Below, piece by piece: positions 1-8,710 of a DNA stretch of 64,000 bases. This stretch comes from an uncultured Jannaschia sp. (GTDB lineage Bacteria; Pseudomonadota; Alphaproteobacteria; Rhodobacterales; Rhodobacteraceae). The DNA is taken from contig NZ_CANLTQ010000007.1 in the NCBI RefSeq assembly GCF_947494025.1, positions 1 through 64,000 of the forward strand, given 5' to 3'. Below the pieces are notes generated by a model that did not search any database, had not been told where the DNA came from, and saw only the letters and a list, made by a program, of their open reading frames with translations. The translations under genes and the position numbers were made by a program. Numbering within the stretch: the stretch's first letter is position 1; each line of letters opens with the position of its first letter.

Positions 1-33
1 GATAGTGTCCATTATCTCATAGTGGACACTATC
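1..33. repeat. Inverted repeat at the left edge, within a gene-free stretch
   Basis: The arms GATAGTGTCC (1-10) and GGACACTATC (24-33) are perfectly complementary around a 13-nt spacer, and the pairing extends inward with one mismatch. It could be an operator, a transposon end or a small hairpin; the window edge hides its context. The stretch 1-343 otherwise holds only the terminator of the neighbouring tRNA; the short reading frames there have no ribosome binding site or recognisable product. Confidence 0.5.
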
Positions 34-285
34 GATGCTCAGCGGACGACGTCAGGGCAGCGAGCCCGGACGCTTACGTTCAATCTCCGTTGGCGTGGAT
101 ATCGTTCGAAACGCGCGTTTGGGTTTTGGCGGGGTTCGCAGGCAGGCCATTGAAAAGTAATGCCAAAAGTGGACCGAACCGGAACGAACGAGGTTCGCCC
201 AAACTGAGACTGAGGGCCATTCTGAGCACAGCTTCGGCTAGGCGGCGCGTCTATGAGGTTCGGTCGGTTCGCGCAAACCTCTTTG

Positions 286-305
286 AAAACACGGAAAAAT
301 CCGTG
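286..305 (-). terminator. Intrinsic terminator of tRNA-Ser
   Basis: Read on the minus strand, a 6-bp stem CACGGA/TCCGTG (290-305) closes a TTTT loop and is followed directly by four Ts (286-289). It starts about 40 nt past the 3' end of the minus-strand tRNA-Ser gene, which is where its terminator should be. Confidence 0.7.
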
Positions 306-343
306 CCCGTCAGCGTGGTGTCACCGGTTCGCAATGGGGATTC

Positions 344-433
344 TGGCGGAGACGAAGGGATTCGAACCCTCGAGACGGTTTCCCGCCTACTCCCTTAGCA
401 GGGGAGCGCCTTCGACCACTCGGCCACGTCTCC
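344..433 (-). tRNA. tRNA-Ser (anticodon GCU)
   Basis: A 90-nt tRNA gene with encoded CCA. The acceptor stem GGAGACG pairs with CGTCTCC, followed by discriminator G and CCA. The D-arm begins TGGCCGAGTGGTC, the anticodon stem-loop carries loop CTGCTAA (anticodon GCU, reading AGC/AGU), a long variable arm typical of class II tRNAs is present, and the T-loop is GTTCGAATC. Length and long variable arm fit serine. It lies just downstream of the L,D-transpeptidase gene on the same strand and has its own terminator at 286-305. Confidence 0.95.
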
Positions 434-500
434 GCCGGCGGGTCTAGCAGGGCGCCCCGCCGGGGAACAAGGGCAAAAGCCCCTTTGCGCGACGTTCATG

Positions 501-1061
501 TCAGATCAGCGTCTTCGGATGGAGCACGACGCGCGAGTCGAGCGGCACCCGGTTGTAGAGTTCGATCATCTGGTCGTTCACCAGACGGGCGCATCCGTTC
601 GAAACCGCGGTGCCGATCGTGCCCGGGGCGTTCGTGCCGTGAATGCGAAGGAACGTATCGCCGCGACCGGGTTCGAACAGATAAAGCGCGCGGGCGCCAA
701 GCGGGTTGTCGGGACCGCCGGGCATCCCGTCCTCGAACTGCTTGTAGGAATCGGGGTCGCGCGCGATCATTTCCTGCGTCGGTGTCCAGCTCGGCCATTC
801 CTTCTTGGCGCCGACATAGAACACGCCCGATTCGTAGAGGCCGGGACGCCCGATCCCGCACATGTAGCGCATCGCCCGACCGCCGGGCATGGTCCAGTAG
901 AGCATGAACGTGTCCGGCACGACATGCAGCTCGTTCGGGGGAACGTCGTCGCGGATGCGAACCTCGACAGGCAGGAAGTCGGGACGGATCGACTGGGCCA
1001 CCGCCCCGCGACCGAACAAGGCAAGCGCGGCGCTGCCCGCGAGCAGATGACGTCTGTGCAT
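501..1061 (-). CDS. L,D-transpeptidase (YkuD domain), exported
   Basis: A 186-residue enzyme predicted to cross-link or remodel peptidoglycan in the periplasm using a cysteine nucleophile. The N-terminus (MHRRHLLAG, hydrophobic stretch, AVA-Q) is a signal peptide with a twin-arginine-like start, so Tat or Sec export is possible. The YkuD catalytic motif is near the C-terminus: His141 in RIHGTN and SNGCARL with Cys157 as nucleophile and Arg159. The start is the ATG at 1061, preceded by AAGGAG about 6 nt upstream; a longer reading frame to 1130 lacks such a site and would bury the signal peptide. The family call is secure; the precise cross-link made (3-3 bond or lipoprotein anchoring) cannot be told. 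Confidence 0.9.
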   Translation of the reverse strand: MHRRHLLAGSAALALFGRGAVAQSIRPDFLPVEVRIRDDVPPNELHVVPDTFMLYWTMPGGRAMRYMCGIGRPGLYESGVFYVGAKKEWPSWTPTQEMIARDPDSYKQFEDGMPGGPDNPLGARALYLFEPGRGDTFLRIHGTNAPGTIGTAVSNGCARLVNDQMIELYNRVPLDSRVVLHPKTLI

Positions 1062-1137
1062 GAATGACTCCTTGGCAAACCTCGGCTGGCCCCGTTCCCC
1101 CCCGGGGCCGGCACCTTCGAAAATGGGCATAGATGGC

Positions 1138-1155
1138 GTGTCCTAACAAGGACAC
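1138..1155. promoter_or_regulatory. Inverted repeat GTGTCC-N6-GGACAC between ldt and ychF
   Basis: Perfect 6-bp arms separated by TAACAA lie in the 137-bp spacer upstream of the transpeptidase gene and downstream of ychF, both on the minus strand. The element is itself flanked by a direct repeat ATGGCGTG (1133-1140 and 1157-1164). The core arms match those of the repeat at 1-33. The position fits an operator for the transpeptidase promoter or a short terminator for ychF. Confidence 0.35.
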
Positions 1156-1198
1156 AATGGCGTGTTTTCGCGCGCGGGGGGGGGCGGCCGGCAGTCGA

Positions 1199-2296
1199 TC
1201 AGGTGTTGAAGAGGAAGTGCAGCACGTCGCCGTCCTTGACGACGTAGCCCTTGCCTTCCGCGCGCATCTTGCCGGCCTCCTTGGCCGCCTGTTCGCCGCC
1301 GAGCGCGACGAAGTCGTCGTAGGCGATCGTCTCGGCCCGGATGAATCCCTTCTCGAAATCACCGTGGATCACGCCGGCCGCGCGAGGCGCATTGGTCCCC
1401 CGACGGATCGTCCAGGCGCGTGCCTCCTTCGGTCCGACGGTGAAATAGGTCTCGAGCGCGAGGAGGTCGTAGCCCGCGCGGATCAGCCGGTCGAGACCGG
1501 GCTCCGTCAGCCCCATCTCGGACAGGAACTCTGCGGCTTCCTCGTCGGAAAGCTGCGCGATCTCCTCCTCGATCTGCGCGGAGATGACGACATGCGCCGC
1601 GCCCTGCCGCGCGGCCATCTCGGCCACGGCGACCGAATGGGCATTGCCCTCCGCTGCCGATCCCTCGTCGACGTTGCAGACGTAGAGGATCGGCTTCGTG
1701 GTCAGCAGCTGCAGCCCCGCCCAGGCGCGGGCGTCGTCCTCGGACACCTCCACGGTGCGGGCGGGCCGGCCGTCCTCCAGCGCGGCGAGCGCGGCCCCCA
1801 GCAGGCGCTCCTGCTGAACCGCCTCCTTGTCGCCGCCACGCACCTTCCGGCTCAACCCCTGCAGGCGCTTCTCGATCGATTCCATGTCCGCGATCATCAG
1901 CTCGGTCTCAATGACCTCGGCGTCCTCGACCGGGTTCACGCGCCCATCGACATGGGTGACGTCGCCATCCTCGAAGCAGCGCAGAACATGCGCGATGGCA
2001 TCCGTCTCGCGGATGTTGGCGAGGAACTGGTTGCCGAGGCCTTCGCCCTTGGACGCGCCCTTCACGAGGCCCGCGATGTCGACGAAGGTCATCCGCGTCG
2101 GGATCACCTGCTTCGACTGCGCGATCGCGGCGAGCCGGTCGAGCCGTGCGTCGGGCACGGCGACCTCGCCCACGTTCGGCTCGATCGTGCAGAACGGAAA
2201 GTTCGCCGCCTGCGCGGCCGCGGTCCGGGTCAGCGCGTTGAAGAGTGTGGACTTGCCCACGTTCGGCAGTCCGACGATGCCCATCCTGAAGCCCAT
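1199..2296 (-). CDS. ychF: Redox-regulated ATPase YchF (Obg/HflX-like P-loop family)
   Basis: A 365-residue cytosolic P-loop NTPase of the Obg family that binds ribosomes and prefers ATP to GTP; in bacteria it is linked to translation and oxidative stress responses. The protein opens with the family signature MGF-x-x-GIVGLPNVGKST (P-loop at residues 9-17), has the switch sequence VDIAGLVKGASKGEGLGNQFL, and carries NVDE in place of the GTP-specific NKxD, the known basis of altered nucleotide specificity. The C-terminal TGS domain contains GVIHGDFEKGFIRAE. Length matches the family (about 363). The start is fixed by the conserved N-terminus. It is next to trpA, a pairing common in Rhodobacteraceae. 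Confidence 0.97.
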   Translation of the reverse strand: MGFRMGIVGLPNVGKSTLFNALTRTAAAQAANFPFCTIEPNVGEVAVPDARLDRLAAIAQSKQVIPTRMTFVDIAGLVKGASKGEGLGNQFLANIRETDAIAHVLRCFEDGDVTHVDGRVNPVEDAEVIETELMIADMESIEKRLQGLSRKVRGGDKEAVQQERLLGAALAALEDGRPARTVEVSEDDARAWAGLQLLTTKPILYVCNVDEGSAAEGNAHSVAVAEMAARQGAAHVVISAQIEEEIAQLSDEEAAEFLSEMGLTEPGLDRLIRAGYDLLALETYFTVGPKEARAWTIRRGTNAPRAAGVIHGDFEKGFIRAETIAYDDFVALGGEQAAKEAGKMRAEGKGYVVKDGDVLHFLFNT

Positions 2297-2356
2297 GATC
2301 TCATCCTTCGCTGGAACCGGGGCGTCCCATACGCGCAGGCCGGCGAACCGGCAAGG

Positions 2357-2542
2357 TCAGGCCCGGCGGTTGCGACCCTCGAAGATCACGAACCATGCAA
2401 GCAGGATGAACATCGGATGCGTCAGCCCGCCCGAGAAGAACAGGGCCGGAAGCCAGATCACGAAGGTCACGATGCTGAGGATCGGGCGCCCGGCGAGCAG
2501 GATCGACAGCGGCGGAAGGAGGATGGCGAGAATGTAATTCAT
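2357..2542 (-). CDS. YqaE/Pmp3-like small membrane protein
   Basis: A 61-residue, very hydrophobic protein with two predicted membrane helices. The start [16 protein letters not shown] matches the Pmp3/YqaE pattern (AILLPPL), a family of small stress-associated membrane proteins whose bacterial role is poorly known. A TTG at 2551 would add three residues; neither start has a clear Shine-Dalgarno sequence, so the ATG is preferred. The gene is upstream of ychF on the same strand and divergent from trpA (spacer 136 bp). The C-terminal half is longer than in yeast Pmp3, which is usual for proteobacterial variants. Confidence 0.7.
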   Translation of the reverse strand: MNYILAILLPPLSILLAGRPILSIVTFVIWLPALFFSGGLTHPMFILLAWFVIFEGRNRRA

Positions 2543-2678
2543 GGATCGCAAATGGGGTCACCAGGTCGCCGCTTCCAGTCCCGCGCTGCGGGATCGGGCA
2601 CGGGCGGCGAACGGCGCGACGATTGACCCCGCCGCGCAAGTGTCGCAAGCCGTGCCGCGAACAGGGCGGGGGGCCGAC

Positions 2679-3470
2679 ATGACGCGCATCGACGACACTT
2701 TCGCCCGTCTCCGGGCGGCGAACCGCAAGGCTTTCGTCACCTACATCATGGCCGGCGACCCCGATGCGGAGACGACGAAGCGCATCGCCCGGGGGCTGGG
2801 CGCGGCCGGCGTCGACGTGATCGAGCTGGGCCTGCCCTTCACCGACCCGATGGCCGACGGGCCCACGATCCAGCTCGCCGGCCAGCGCGCGCTCGACGGC
2901 GGCATGACGCTGGAAGGGACGCTCGACATCGTGCGCGACCTGCGGGCGCATGACGACGCGACGCCGGTGGTCCTGATGGGCTATTACAATCCGATCTATT
3001 CCCGGGGCGTCGATCGTTTCCTGGAGGAGGCGCGCGAGGCCGGGGTGGACGGGCTGATCGTCGTGGACCTGCCGCCGGAGGAGGACGACGAGCTCTGCAT
3101 CCCGGCGCAGCGGGCGGGGCTGAACTTCATCCGGCTTGCCACGCCGACGACGGACGATCGCCGCCTGCCCAAGGTCCTCCAGAACACGTCGGGCTTCGTC
3201 TACTACGTGTCGATCACCGGCATTACCGGCGCGGGCTCGGCCAGCGTCGAAAAGGTCGCGCCCGAGGTCGCGCGGATCAAGGCGGCGACCGACCTGCCGG
3301 TGATCGTGGGATTCGGCATCAAGACGCCCGAGGCCGCGCGCGACATCGCCGCCGTCGCGGACGGCTGCGTCGTGGGCTCCGCCATCGTGGACCGGATCGG
3401 CAAGGGCGACGACGTGGACGCGGTCCTCGACTACGTCCGGGCGCTCGCCGACGGGGCGCATTCGGGCTAG
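2679..3470 (+). CDS. trpA: Tryptophan synthase alpha subunit
   Basis: A 263-residue TIM-barrel subunit that cleaves indole-3-glycerol phosphate to indole and glyceraldehyde 3-phosphate, passing indole to TrpB. Visible signatures are the catalytic glutamate in [19 protein letters not shown], an aspartate in [17 protein letters not shown] and GFGIKTPE near the phosphate site. The ATG at 2679 follows a G-rich ribosome site (GGCGGGGGG) and gives the normal N-terminus [11 protein letters not shown]; upstream in-frame sequence is not conserved. trpB is not in the window, so trpA stands apart from the rest of the trp genes here. The 3' end overlaps the convergent gene by 4 bp. Confidence 0.97.
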   Translation: MTRIDDTFARLRAANRKAFVTYIMAGDPDAETTKRIARGLGAAGVDVIELGLPFTDPMADGPTIQLAGQRALDGGMTLEGTLDIVRDLRAHDDATPVVLMGYYNPIYSRGVDRFLEEAREAGVDGLIVVDLPPEEDDELCIPAQRAGLNFIRLATPTTDDRRLPKVLQNTSGFVYYVSITGITGAGSASVEKVAPEVARIKAATDLPVIVGFGIKTPEAARDIAAVADGCVVGSAIVDRIGKGDDVDAVLDYVRALADGAHSG

Positions 3471-3820
3471 GGCGCCTCGGGCAGCGTCAGCACGTGGTCC
3501 ACGCTCCAGCCGTGGACGGTGTCATGCGCGCGCAGGATCACGCGCTCCGTCCCGTCCGGGATCGCCACGCCGGAAAGCGACCGGGTGAACGGCTGCTCGT
3601 CGTCGTGGGGGTGGAGGAGCTCGCGATGCGCGAGCGGCCCGCCCGTCTCCGTCAGGATCGTCCAGCCGTCGGCGTAGTGATCCCATCCGGCATCGGCGTG
3701 CCGGACGGTCACGTCGAAGCGCCACCCGGTCCCGAGACGGACCGCCTCCGCACGTTCGATCACGGGCACGTCGCCAAAGGCCGGACCGGCGAGCAGGACG
3801 AGGGGAAGCCACGGGCGCAT
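3467..3820 (-). CDS. Secreted protein of unknown function
   Basis: A 117-residue protein with a signal peptide ([16 protein letters not shown]). The mature part contains [23 protein letters not shown] and a C-terminal [11 protein letters not shown], suggesting a small beta-rich periplasmic domain. No catalytic motif or cysteine pair is visible and I do not recognise a named family. It lies 3 bp after the DUF599-type membrane protein gene and is probably co-transcribed with it; its end overlaps trpA by 4 bp tail to tail. Confidence 0.75.
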   Translation of the reverse strand: MRPWLPLVLLAGPAFGDVPVIERAEAVRLGTGWRFDVTVRHADAGWDHYADGWTILTETGGPLAHRELLHPHDDEQPFTRSLSGVAIPDGTERVILRAHDTVHGWSVDHVLTLPEAP

Positions 3821-3823
3821 GGC

Positions 3824-4510
3824 TCAATCCTCCATCAGGACGCCGCGCGATGTCGAGGCGAATTCGCGCGACAGCACCGTCCAGCCGATCGCGGCCACGG
3901 CGAGGAGGAGGGGCAGGGGACCGAGGATCCAGGCGAGCGCCGCGAACGCAAAGTAAACGGAACGGAGCCCGCGATTGAAGTTCACCGCCGCGCGGATGTT
4001 GAGCTCCGCCGCCTTCGCGGCCCGCGACAGCGCGTGCGGATCGGTCACGTCGTTCGGAACCGACGCCATCACCACCGCGCAATAGCCGAACAGGCGGTTC
4101 GACCAGATGAACTTGAACACCGCGTGAGTGAGAATGAGGGCGACGGCGGCGAGCTTGGTCTGCCAGAACGCGACCGGATGCCCCGTCGCCCCGATCCCCA
4201 TCACCGTGTCGTCCAGGCGTTCGGCGTTGCCCGCGAGCGCCAGCACGCCCCCGACCGCGATCATCGCGCCCGATGCAAGGAACGTCGTGCCCTGTCTGAG
4301 CGAGCCGAGGATGGCGGCGTCGAAGATGCGTGGCTGCCGCGTCAGCATCTCCACCATCCAGGCCCGCCGATAGCCGTTCATCAGGCGGCTGACCGAGACG
4401 CGGCGCTCGGGCGGATTCTCGATCACCCAGCCGGCGAGCCCCCACGTGCCGACGAGGACGAGGACGGCGATCGCGTCGAGCGCGGTGAAATGACTGAGAA
4501 CGTCCGGCAT
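3824..4510 (-). CDS. DUF599 family inner-membrane protein
   Basis: A 228-residue protein with about four membrane segments (near residues 9-29, 70-93, 112-135 and 185-215). The pattern MNGYRRAWMVEML plus a later NFNRGLRSVYFAFAAL is characteristic of DUF599 proteins, which have no assigned function. It is the first gene of a two-gene minus-strand unit with the small secreted protein. It faces glcD divergently across 86 bp. I can say only that it is an integral membrane protein. Confidence 0.8.
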   Translation of the reverse strand: MPDVLSHFTALDAIAVLVLVGTWGLAGWVIENPPERRVSVSRLMNGYRRAWMVEMLTRQPRIFDAAILGSLRQGTTFLASGAMIAVGGVLALAGNAERLDDTVMGIGATGHPVAFWQTKLAAVALILTHAVFKFIWSNRLFGYCAVVMASVPNDVTDPHALSRAAKAAELNIRAAVNFNRGLRSVYFAFAALAWILGPLPLLLAVAAIGWTVLSREFASTSRGVLMED

Positions 4511-4596
4511 CGCACCGATTCCTAGCAGCGCCGCAGGCGCTTTGCCTCCGGTAATTTTGACGATACCTTGTGTCGGACCGCCGGAGGAGACGCATC

Positions 4597-6027
4597 ATGG
4601 AAATGCCGAAGATCGATCCCTTCACGCTTGCCCGTAAGGACGAGCTCGTCCGCGCGCTGCGCACGGTCCTGCCCGAGGACGCGGTGGTGCATGCGGAGAC
4701 GGAGTTGCGCGCCTACGAATGCGACGCATTGACCGCCTACAAGTGCCCGCCGCTCGCCGTCGTCCTGCCGCGCAGCACGGAGGAGGTCTCGAAGGTCCTG
4801 CGCATCTGCCATGACATGAACATACCCGTCGTCCCGCGCGGGGCCGGCACCTCCCTCGCGGGCGGCTCGCTGCCCACCGCCGATTCCGTGATCCTGGGTG
4901 TCGCCCGCCTGACCGAGGTGCTGGAGGTCAATTACGACGACCGCTTCGTGCGGGTGCAGACCGGCCGCACGAATCTGTCCGTCACCGGCGCGGTGGAGGC
5001 GGACGGGTTCTTCTACGCCCCCGATCCGTCGTCGCAGCTCGCCTGCGCCATCGCGGGCAACATCGCGATGAATTCGGGCGGGGCGCATTGCCTGAAATAC
5101 GGCGTGACGACCAACAACCTCTTGGGAGTGACGCTGGTGCAGATGGACGGCACCGTGGTGGAGATCGGCGGCGCGCATATGGATGCGGGCGGACTCGACC
5201 TTCTCGGCGTGGTCTGCGGATCCGAGGGGCAGCTCGGCGTGGTGACCGAGGCCACGCTCCGGGTTCTCCCCAAGCCCGAGGGCGCGCGCCCCGTGTTGAT
5301 CGCCTTCGACGACAACGAGACGGCGGGCGCCTGCGTGGCCGACATCATCAAGGCGGGCGTCCTGCCGGTCGCGATCGAGTTCATGGACCGCCCGGTGATC
5401 CGCGCGACGGAGGCCTTCGCCGGAGCGGGCTACCCGGATGTCGAGGCGCTCCTGATCGTGGAGGTCGAAGGCTCCGAGGCGGAAATCGACGAGCAGCTCG
5501 GCCTGATCGAGGAGATCGCGCGCCGGCACGGCCCCGTCGAGCTGCGCCGGTCCACCTCCGACGACGAGAGCGCGCGGATCTGGCTCGGCCGCAAGTCGGC
5601 CTTCGGCGCGATGGGGCAGATCAACGATTACATGTGCCTCGACGGCACGATCCCGGTGAGCGAGCTGCCCCGTGTGCTGCGCGGCATCTCCGACCTGTCG
5701 GAGCGCTACGGCCTGAAGGTCGGCAACGTCTTCCACGCCGGCGACGGCAACATGCATCCGCTGATCCTGTTCGACGCCAACAAGCCCGGCGACCTCGAGC
5801 TCTGCGAGGAGATGGGCGCGGAGATCCTGAAGCTCTGCGTCGAGGTGGGCGGCTGCCTGACCGGCGAGCACGGCGTGGGCGTCGAGAAGCGCGACCTGAT
5901 GGGCCACCAGTTCACGGCGGACGACATGGAGGCGCAGATGCGGGTGAAGGACGTGTTCGACCCGAAATGGCTGCTGAACCCGGCCAAGGTCTTCCCCCTC
6001 GCCACCACCGCGGAGCGTCGCGCCTGA
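4597..6027 (+). CDS. glcD: Glycolate oxidase subunit GlcD (FAD-linked)
   Basis: A 476-residue FAD-binding subunit of glycolate dehydrogenase, which oxidises glycolate to glyoxylate at the membrane and passes electrons on through GlcE/GlcF. The VAO-type FAD domain is clear: PRGAGTSLAGGSLP around residues 84-97 and NIAMNSGGAHCLKYGVTTNN; the FAD-oxidase C-terminal domain has VFHAGDGNMHPLILFD, GCLTGEHGVGVEKR and FDPKWLLNPAKVFP. The ATG at 4597 follows GGAGGAG and is preferred to a GTG 27 nt upstream. It is the first gene of glcDEF; no glcC regulator is adjacent. Confidence 0.96.
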   Translation: MEMPKIDPFTLARKDELVRALRTVLPEDAVVHAETELRAYECDALTAYKCPPLAVVLPRSTEEVSKVLRICHDMNIPVVPRGAGTSLAGGSLPTADSVILGVARLTEVLEVNYDDRFVRVQTGRTNLSVTGAVEADGFFYAPDPSSQLACAIAGNIAMNSGGAHCLKYGVTTNNLLGVTLVQMDGTVVEIGGAHMDAGGLDLLGVVCGSEGQLGVVTEATLRVLPKPEGARPVLIAFDDNETAGACVADIIKAGVLPVAIEFMDRPVIRATEAFAGAGYPDVEALLIVEVEGSEAEIDEQLGLIEEIARRHGPVELRRSTSDDESARIWLGRKSAFGAMGQINDYMCLDGTIPVSELPRVLRGISDLSERYGLKVGNVFHAGDGNMHPLILFDANKPGDLELCEEMGAEILKLCVEVGGCLTGEHGVGVEKRDLMGHQFTADDMEAQMRVKDVFDPKWLLNPAKVFPLATTAERRA

Positions 6028-6036
6028 TGCGTAGGA

Positions 6037-6073
6037 CGGAGCCTCCGGCGGGGATATTCGGGACGCAAAGACG
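6037..6073 (+). repeat. Dispersed intergenic repeat, copy 1
   Basis: A 37-bp element starting CGGAGCCTCCGGCG and ending with GCAAAGACG lies 9 nt after the glcD stop codon, just before glcE. Nearly the same sequence occurs, reverse complemented, at 63169-63205, with a partial copy at 43094-43121. Each copy sits shortly past a stop codon when read in the GGAGCC to AAAGAC direction. This looks like a family of short intergenic repeats; I have the impression of seeing similar GGGATATT-containing spacers in other Rhodobacteraceae. Confidence 0.7.
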
Positions 6074-6082
6074 GATGGACCG

Positions 6083-7165
6083 GTGCTGAAACCCGAAAGC
6101 GAGGCCGATCTGGCCGAGATCGTGCGCGGCGCGAACGGGCCGCTGGCCGTTCGCGGCGGGGCCACACGCCACGTGCCGGCCTTGGGCGAGGCGCTGACGA
6201 CGACCGGGCTGTCGGGGATCACGCTCTACGAGCCGGGCGCGCTGACGCTTGTCGCCCGCGCCGGGACGCCGGTGGCGGAGGTCGAGGCGGCGCTGGAGGC
6301 GGAGGGGCAGCGCCTGCCGTTCGAGCCGATGGACCATCGCGGACTTCTCGGGACCGGGGGGACGCCGACCGTCGGCGGGGCGGTGGCGCTCAACGTATCG
6401 GGCCCGCGGCGGGTGACTGTCGGCGCCTGCCGGGACTCGCTGATCGGAGTGCGCTTCGTCGACGGCGAGGGCCGGGTGGTCAAGAACGGGGGGCGGGTGA
6501 TGAAGAACGTGACGGGCTACGATCTGGTGAAGCTCCTCGCCGGGTCGCGCGGCCGGCTGGGCATCCTGAGCGAGGTGAGCTTCAAAGTGCTGCCGGCCGC
6601 CGCGACGCAGGCGACGCTCCGGCTCGACGGGCTGTCGGTCGTGGAGGCGGTGCGCGCGATGGCGGCGGGCCTGACGTCGCCGTTCGAGGTGAACGGCGCG
6701 GCGCACGATCCGGCCGGGGGGGCGACATGGCTGCGGATCGAGGGGCTGGAAGGCTCGGTCGATTACCGCGCGGGAGAACTCGCGCGCGTGCTTGCGGCGT
6801 TCGGGACGGCGACCCGGCTCGATCCCGAGGCATCGGCGCGGGTCTGGCGCGCGGTGCGCGACGCGACGGCGATGGCGGGGCCGGGCGATGTCTGGCGCAT
6901 CCACGCGCGGCCCAGTGCCGGGCCGGGGCTCGTCGCCCGGGCCGGGGCGGAGGCAGTGCTGATCGACTGGGGCGGGGGGCTGATCTGGGTCCGTTTGCCC
7001 GAGGGAACGGATCTGCGCGCCCGGCTCGGATCGTTCGACGGGCATGCGACGCGGGTGCGCGGCGGGCTGGATTTGCCGCCCGAGACGCCGCCGGTCGCGG
7101 TGCTGACGGCCGGCCTGCGCGCGAAGTTCGACCCGAGGGGCGTTTTCGCCGGGGCGGGGGGCTGA
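6083..7165 (+). CDS. glcE: Glycolate oxidase subunit GlcE (FAD-binding)
   Basis: A 360-residue partner of GlcD in glycolate dehydrogenase. It contains the PP-loop region LAVRGGATRHVP, the FAD contact GGTPTVGGAVALNVSGPRR and VKNGGRVMKNVTGYDLVKLLAGSRGRLG, the GlcE signature. The start is GTG at 6083, giving MLKPESEADLAEIV; no in-frame ATG is near. It is separated from glcD by 55 bp containing the dispersed repeat and lies one base before the glcF start, so glcEF are translationally close. Confidence 0.93.
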   Translation: MLKPESEADLAEIVRGANGPLAVRGGATRHVPALGEALTTTGLSGITLYEPGALTLVARAGTPVAEVEAALEAEGQRLPFEPMDHRGLLGTGGTPTVGGAVALNVSGPRRVTVGACRDSLIGVRFVDGEGRVVKNGGRVMKNVTGYDLVKLLAGSRGRLGILSEVSFKVLPAAATQATLRLDGLSVVEAVRAMAAGLTSPFEVNGAAHDPAGGATWLRIEGLEGSVDYRAGELARVLAAFGTATRLDPEASARVWRAVRDATAMAGPGDVWRIHARPSAGPGLVARAGAEAVLIDWGGGLIWVRLPEGTDLRARLGSFDGHATRVRGGLDLPPETPPVAVLTAGLRAKFDPRGVFAGAGG

Positions 7166-7166
7166 G

Positions 7167-8567
7167 ATGCAAACGACGTTCACGCCCGAGCAGCTCGCCG
7201 ATCCGGACACGAAGCGATCCAACGAGATCCTGCGCGCCTGCGTCCATTGCGGGTTCTGCACCGCGACCTGCCCGACCTATCAGGTGCTGGGCGACGAGCT
7301 CGATTCCCCGCGCGGCCGGATCTACCTCATCAAGGACATGCTGGAGAGCGGGCGCGACGCGGATGCCAAGACGGTCAAGCATATCGACCGCTGCCTTTCC
7401 TGCCTCGCCTGCATGACGACCTGTCCTTCGGGCGTGCATTACATGCATCTCGTCGATCATGCCCGCGCGCATATCGAACGGACCTACAGGCGCCCCCCCG
7501 TGGACCGGTTGCTGCGCTGGACGCTGGCGCGGATCCTGCCCTATCCGGGGCGGTTCCGGCTGGCGCTTCTGGGGGCGAAGATCGGACGGCCGTTTGCCTG
7601 GCTGATGCCGGATGCGCGCCTCAGGGCGATGATCGCGATGGCGCCGAGGACGATCCCGCCGGTCAGCCGCAACGACGATCCGCAGACCTTTCCCGCGCGC
7701 GACAGGAAGATGCGCGTGGCGCTGATGACCGGCTGCGCCCAGAAGGCGCTCAACACCGACATCAACGACGCGACGATCCGCCTCCTGACCCGGCTCGGCG
7801 CGGAGGTCGTGGTGGCGAAGGGCGCCGGCTGCTGCGGGGCGCTCACGCACCACATGGGCAAGGCGGACGAGAGCCACGGCTTCGCCGCGCGCAACATCGA
7901 GGCCTGGAGCGCCGAGATGGCGGGGGCGGGGCTCGACGCGATCGTCGTCAACACGTCGGGCTGCGGTACCACGATCAAGGATTACGGCCACATGTTCCGC
8001 AACGATCCGCTTGCGGACAAGGCCGCGAAGGTCAGCGCGCTGGCGAAGGACGTGTCCGAAGTGCTGCTCGACCTCCTGCCGGCGGATCACCCGTTCGAGA
8101 CGCCGCTCCGTCCGGCCCGCGACGGGGTCGGCGGCATCCCGACCGAGCACGTCCCCACGGCCGAGGGGCAGGGGCCGCTCCGCGTGGCCTACCACGCCGC
8201 CTGCTCGCTCCAGCACGGTCAGCAGATCAAGGCGGCGCCGAAGGAGCTTCTGAAGCGGGCCGGGTTCACCGTGGTCGAGCCGGCCGACGCGCATCTGTGC
8301 TGCGGAAGCGCCGGGACCTACAACCTGATGCAGCCCGAGATCGCGAACGAGCTGAAGCGGCGCAAGGTCGCGACGCTGGAGGCGCGCGACCCGGACGTGA
8401 TCGCGGCCGGCAATATCGGCTGCATGATGCAGATCGGTGGCGGCACGCCGGTCCCGGTCGTCCACACGGTTGAGTTGCTGGATTGGGCGACGGGCGGGCC
8501 GGTCCCGCCGGTCCTTGCCGCGAAGGCGCCGCCGCGACGCGACCCGGTGCCGGACCTGACCGGCTGA
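7167..8567 (+). CDS. glcF: Glycolate oxidase iron-sulfur subunit GlcF
   Basis: A 466-residue electron-transfer subunit of glycolate dehydrogenase. Two 4Fe-4S ferredoxin motifs are visible at Cys25/28/31/35 (CVHCGFCTATCP) and Cys76/79/82/86 (CLSCLACMTTCP). Two CCG domains follow, with GAGCCGALTHHMG in the first and LCCGSAGTYN in the second. About 25 residues around LRPARDGVGGIPTEHVP form an insertion between the CCG domains compared with my memory of shorter GlcF proteins. Start ATG at 7167, one base after the glcE stop. Confidence 0.96.
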   Translation: MQTTFTPEQLADPDTKRSNEILRACVHCGFCTATCPTYQVLGDELDSPRGRIYLIKDMLESGRDADAKTVKHIDRCLSCLACMTTCPSGVHYMHLVDHARAHIERTYRRPPVDRLLRWTLARILPYPGRFRLALLGAKIGRPFAWLMPDARLRAMIAMAPRTIPPVSRNDDPQTFPARDRKMRVALMTGCAQKALNTDINDATIRLLTRLGAEVVVAKGAGCCGALTHHMGKADESHGFAARNIEAWSAEMAGAGLDAIVVNTSGCGTTIKDYGHMFRNDPLADKAAKVSALAKDVSEVLLDLLPADHPFETPLRPARDGVGGIPTEHVPTAEGQGPLRVAYHAACSLQHGQQIKAAPKELLKRAGFTVVEPADAHLCCGSAGTYNLMQPEIANELKRRKVATLEARDPDVIAAGNIGCMMQIGGGTPVPVVHTVELLDWATGGPVPPVLAAKAPPRRDPVPDLTG

Positions 8568-8710
8568 CCCGGGGAACGCTCCATAGCGGCGCGCGCACCC
8601 TTGTTGCCGGACTGTTTCGTGCGAAGGGTGCCCGGATCGAGGGAATCGCGGTTCGATTCCGAACGGTCGCTCGTCCCGTCCGGGGGACGCGCGCCCGCAG
8701 GTATGCCGTC

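Noticed and set aside
90-398. Short frames over tRNA-Ser and the left edge
   Set aside because: They run through the tRNA gene and its terminator and have no ribosome site.
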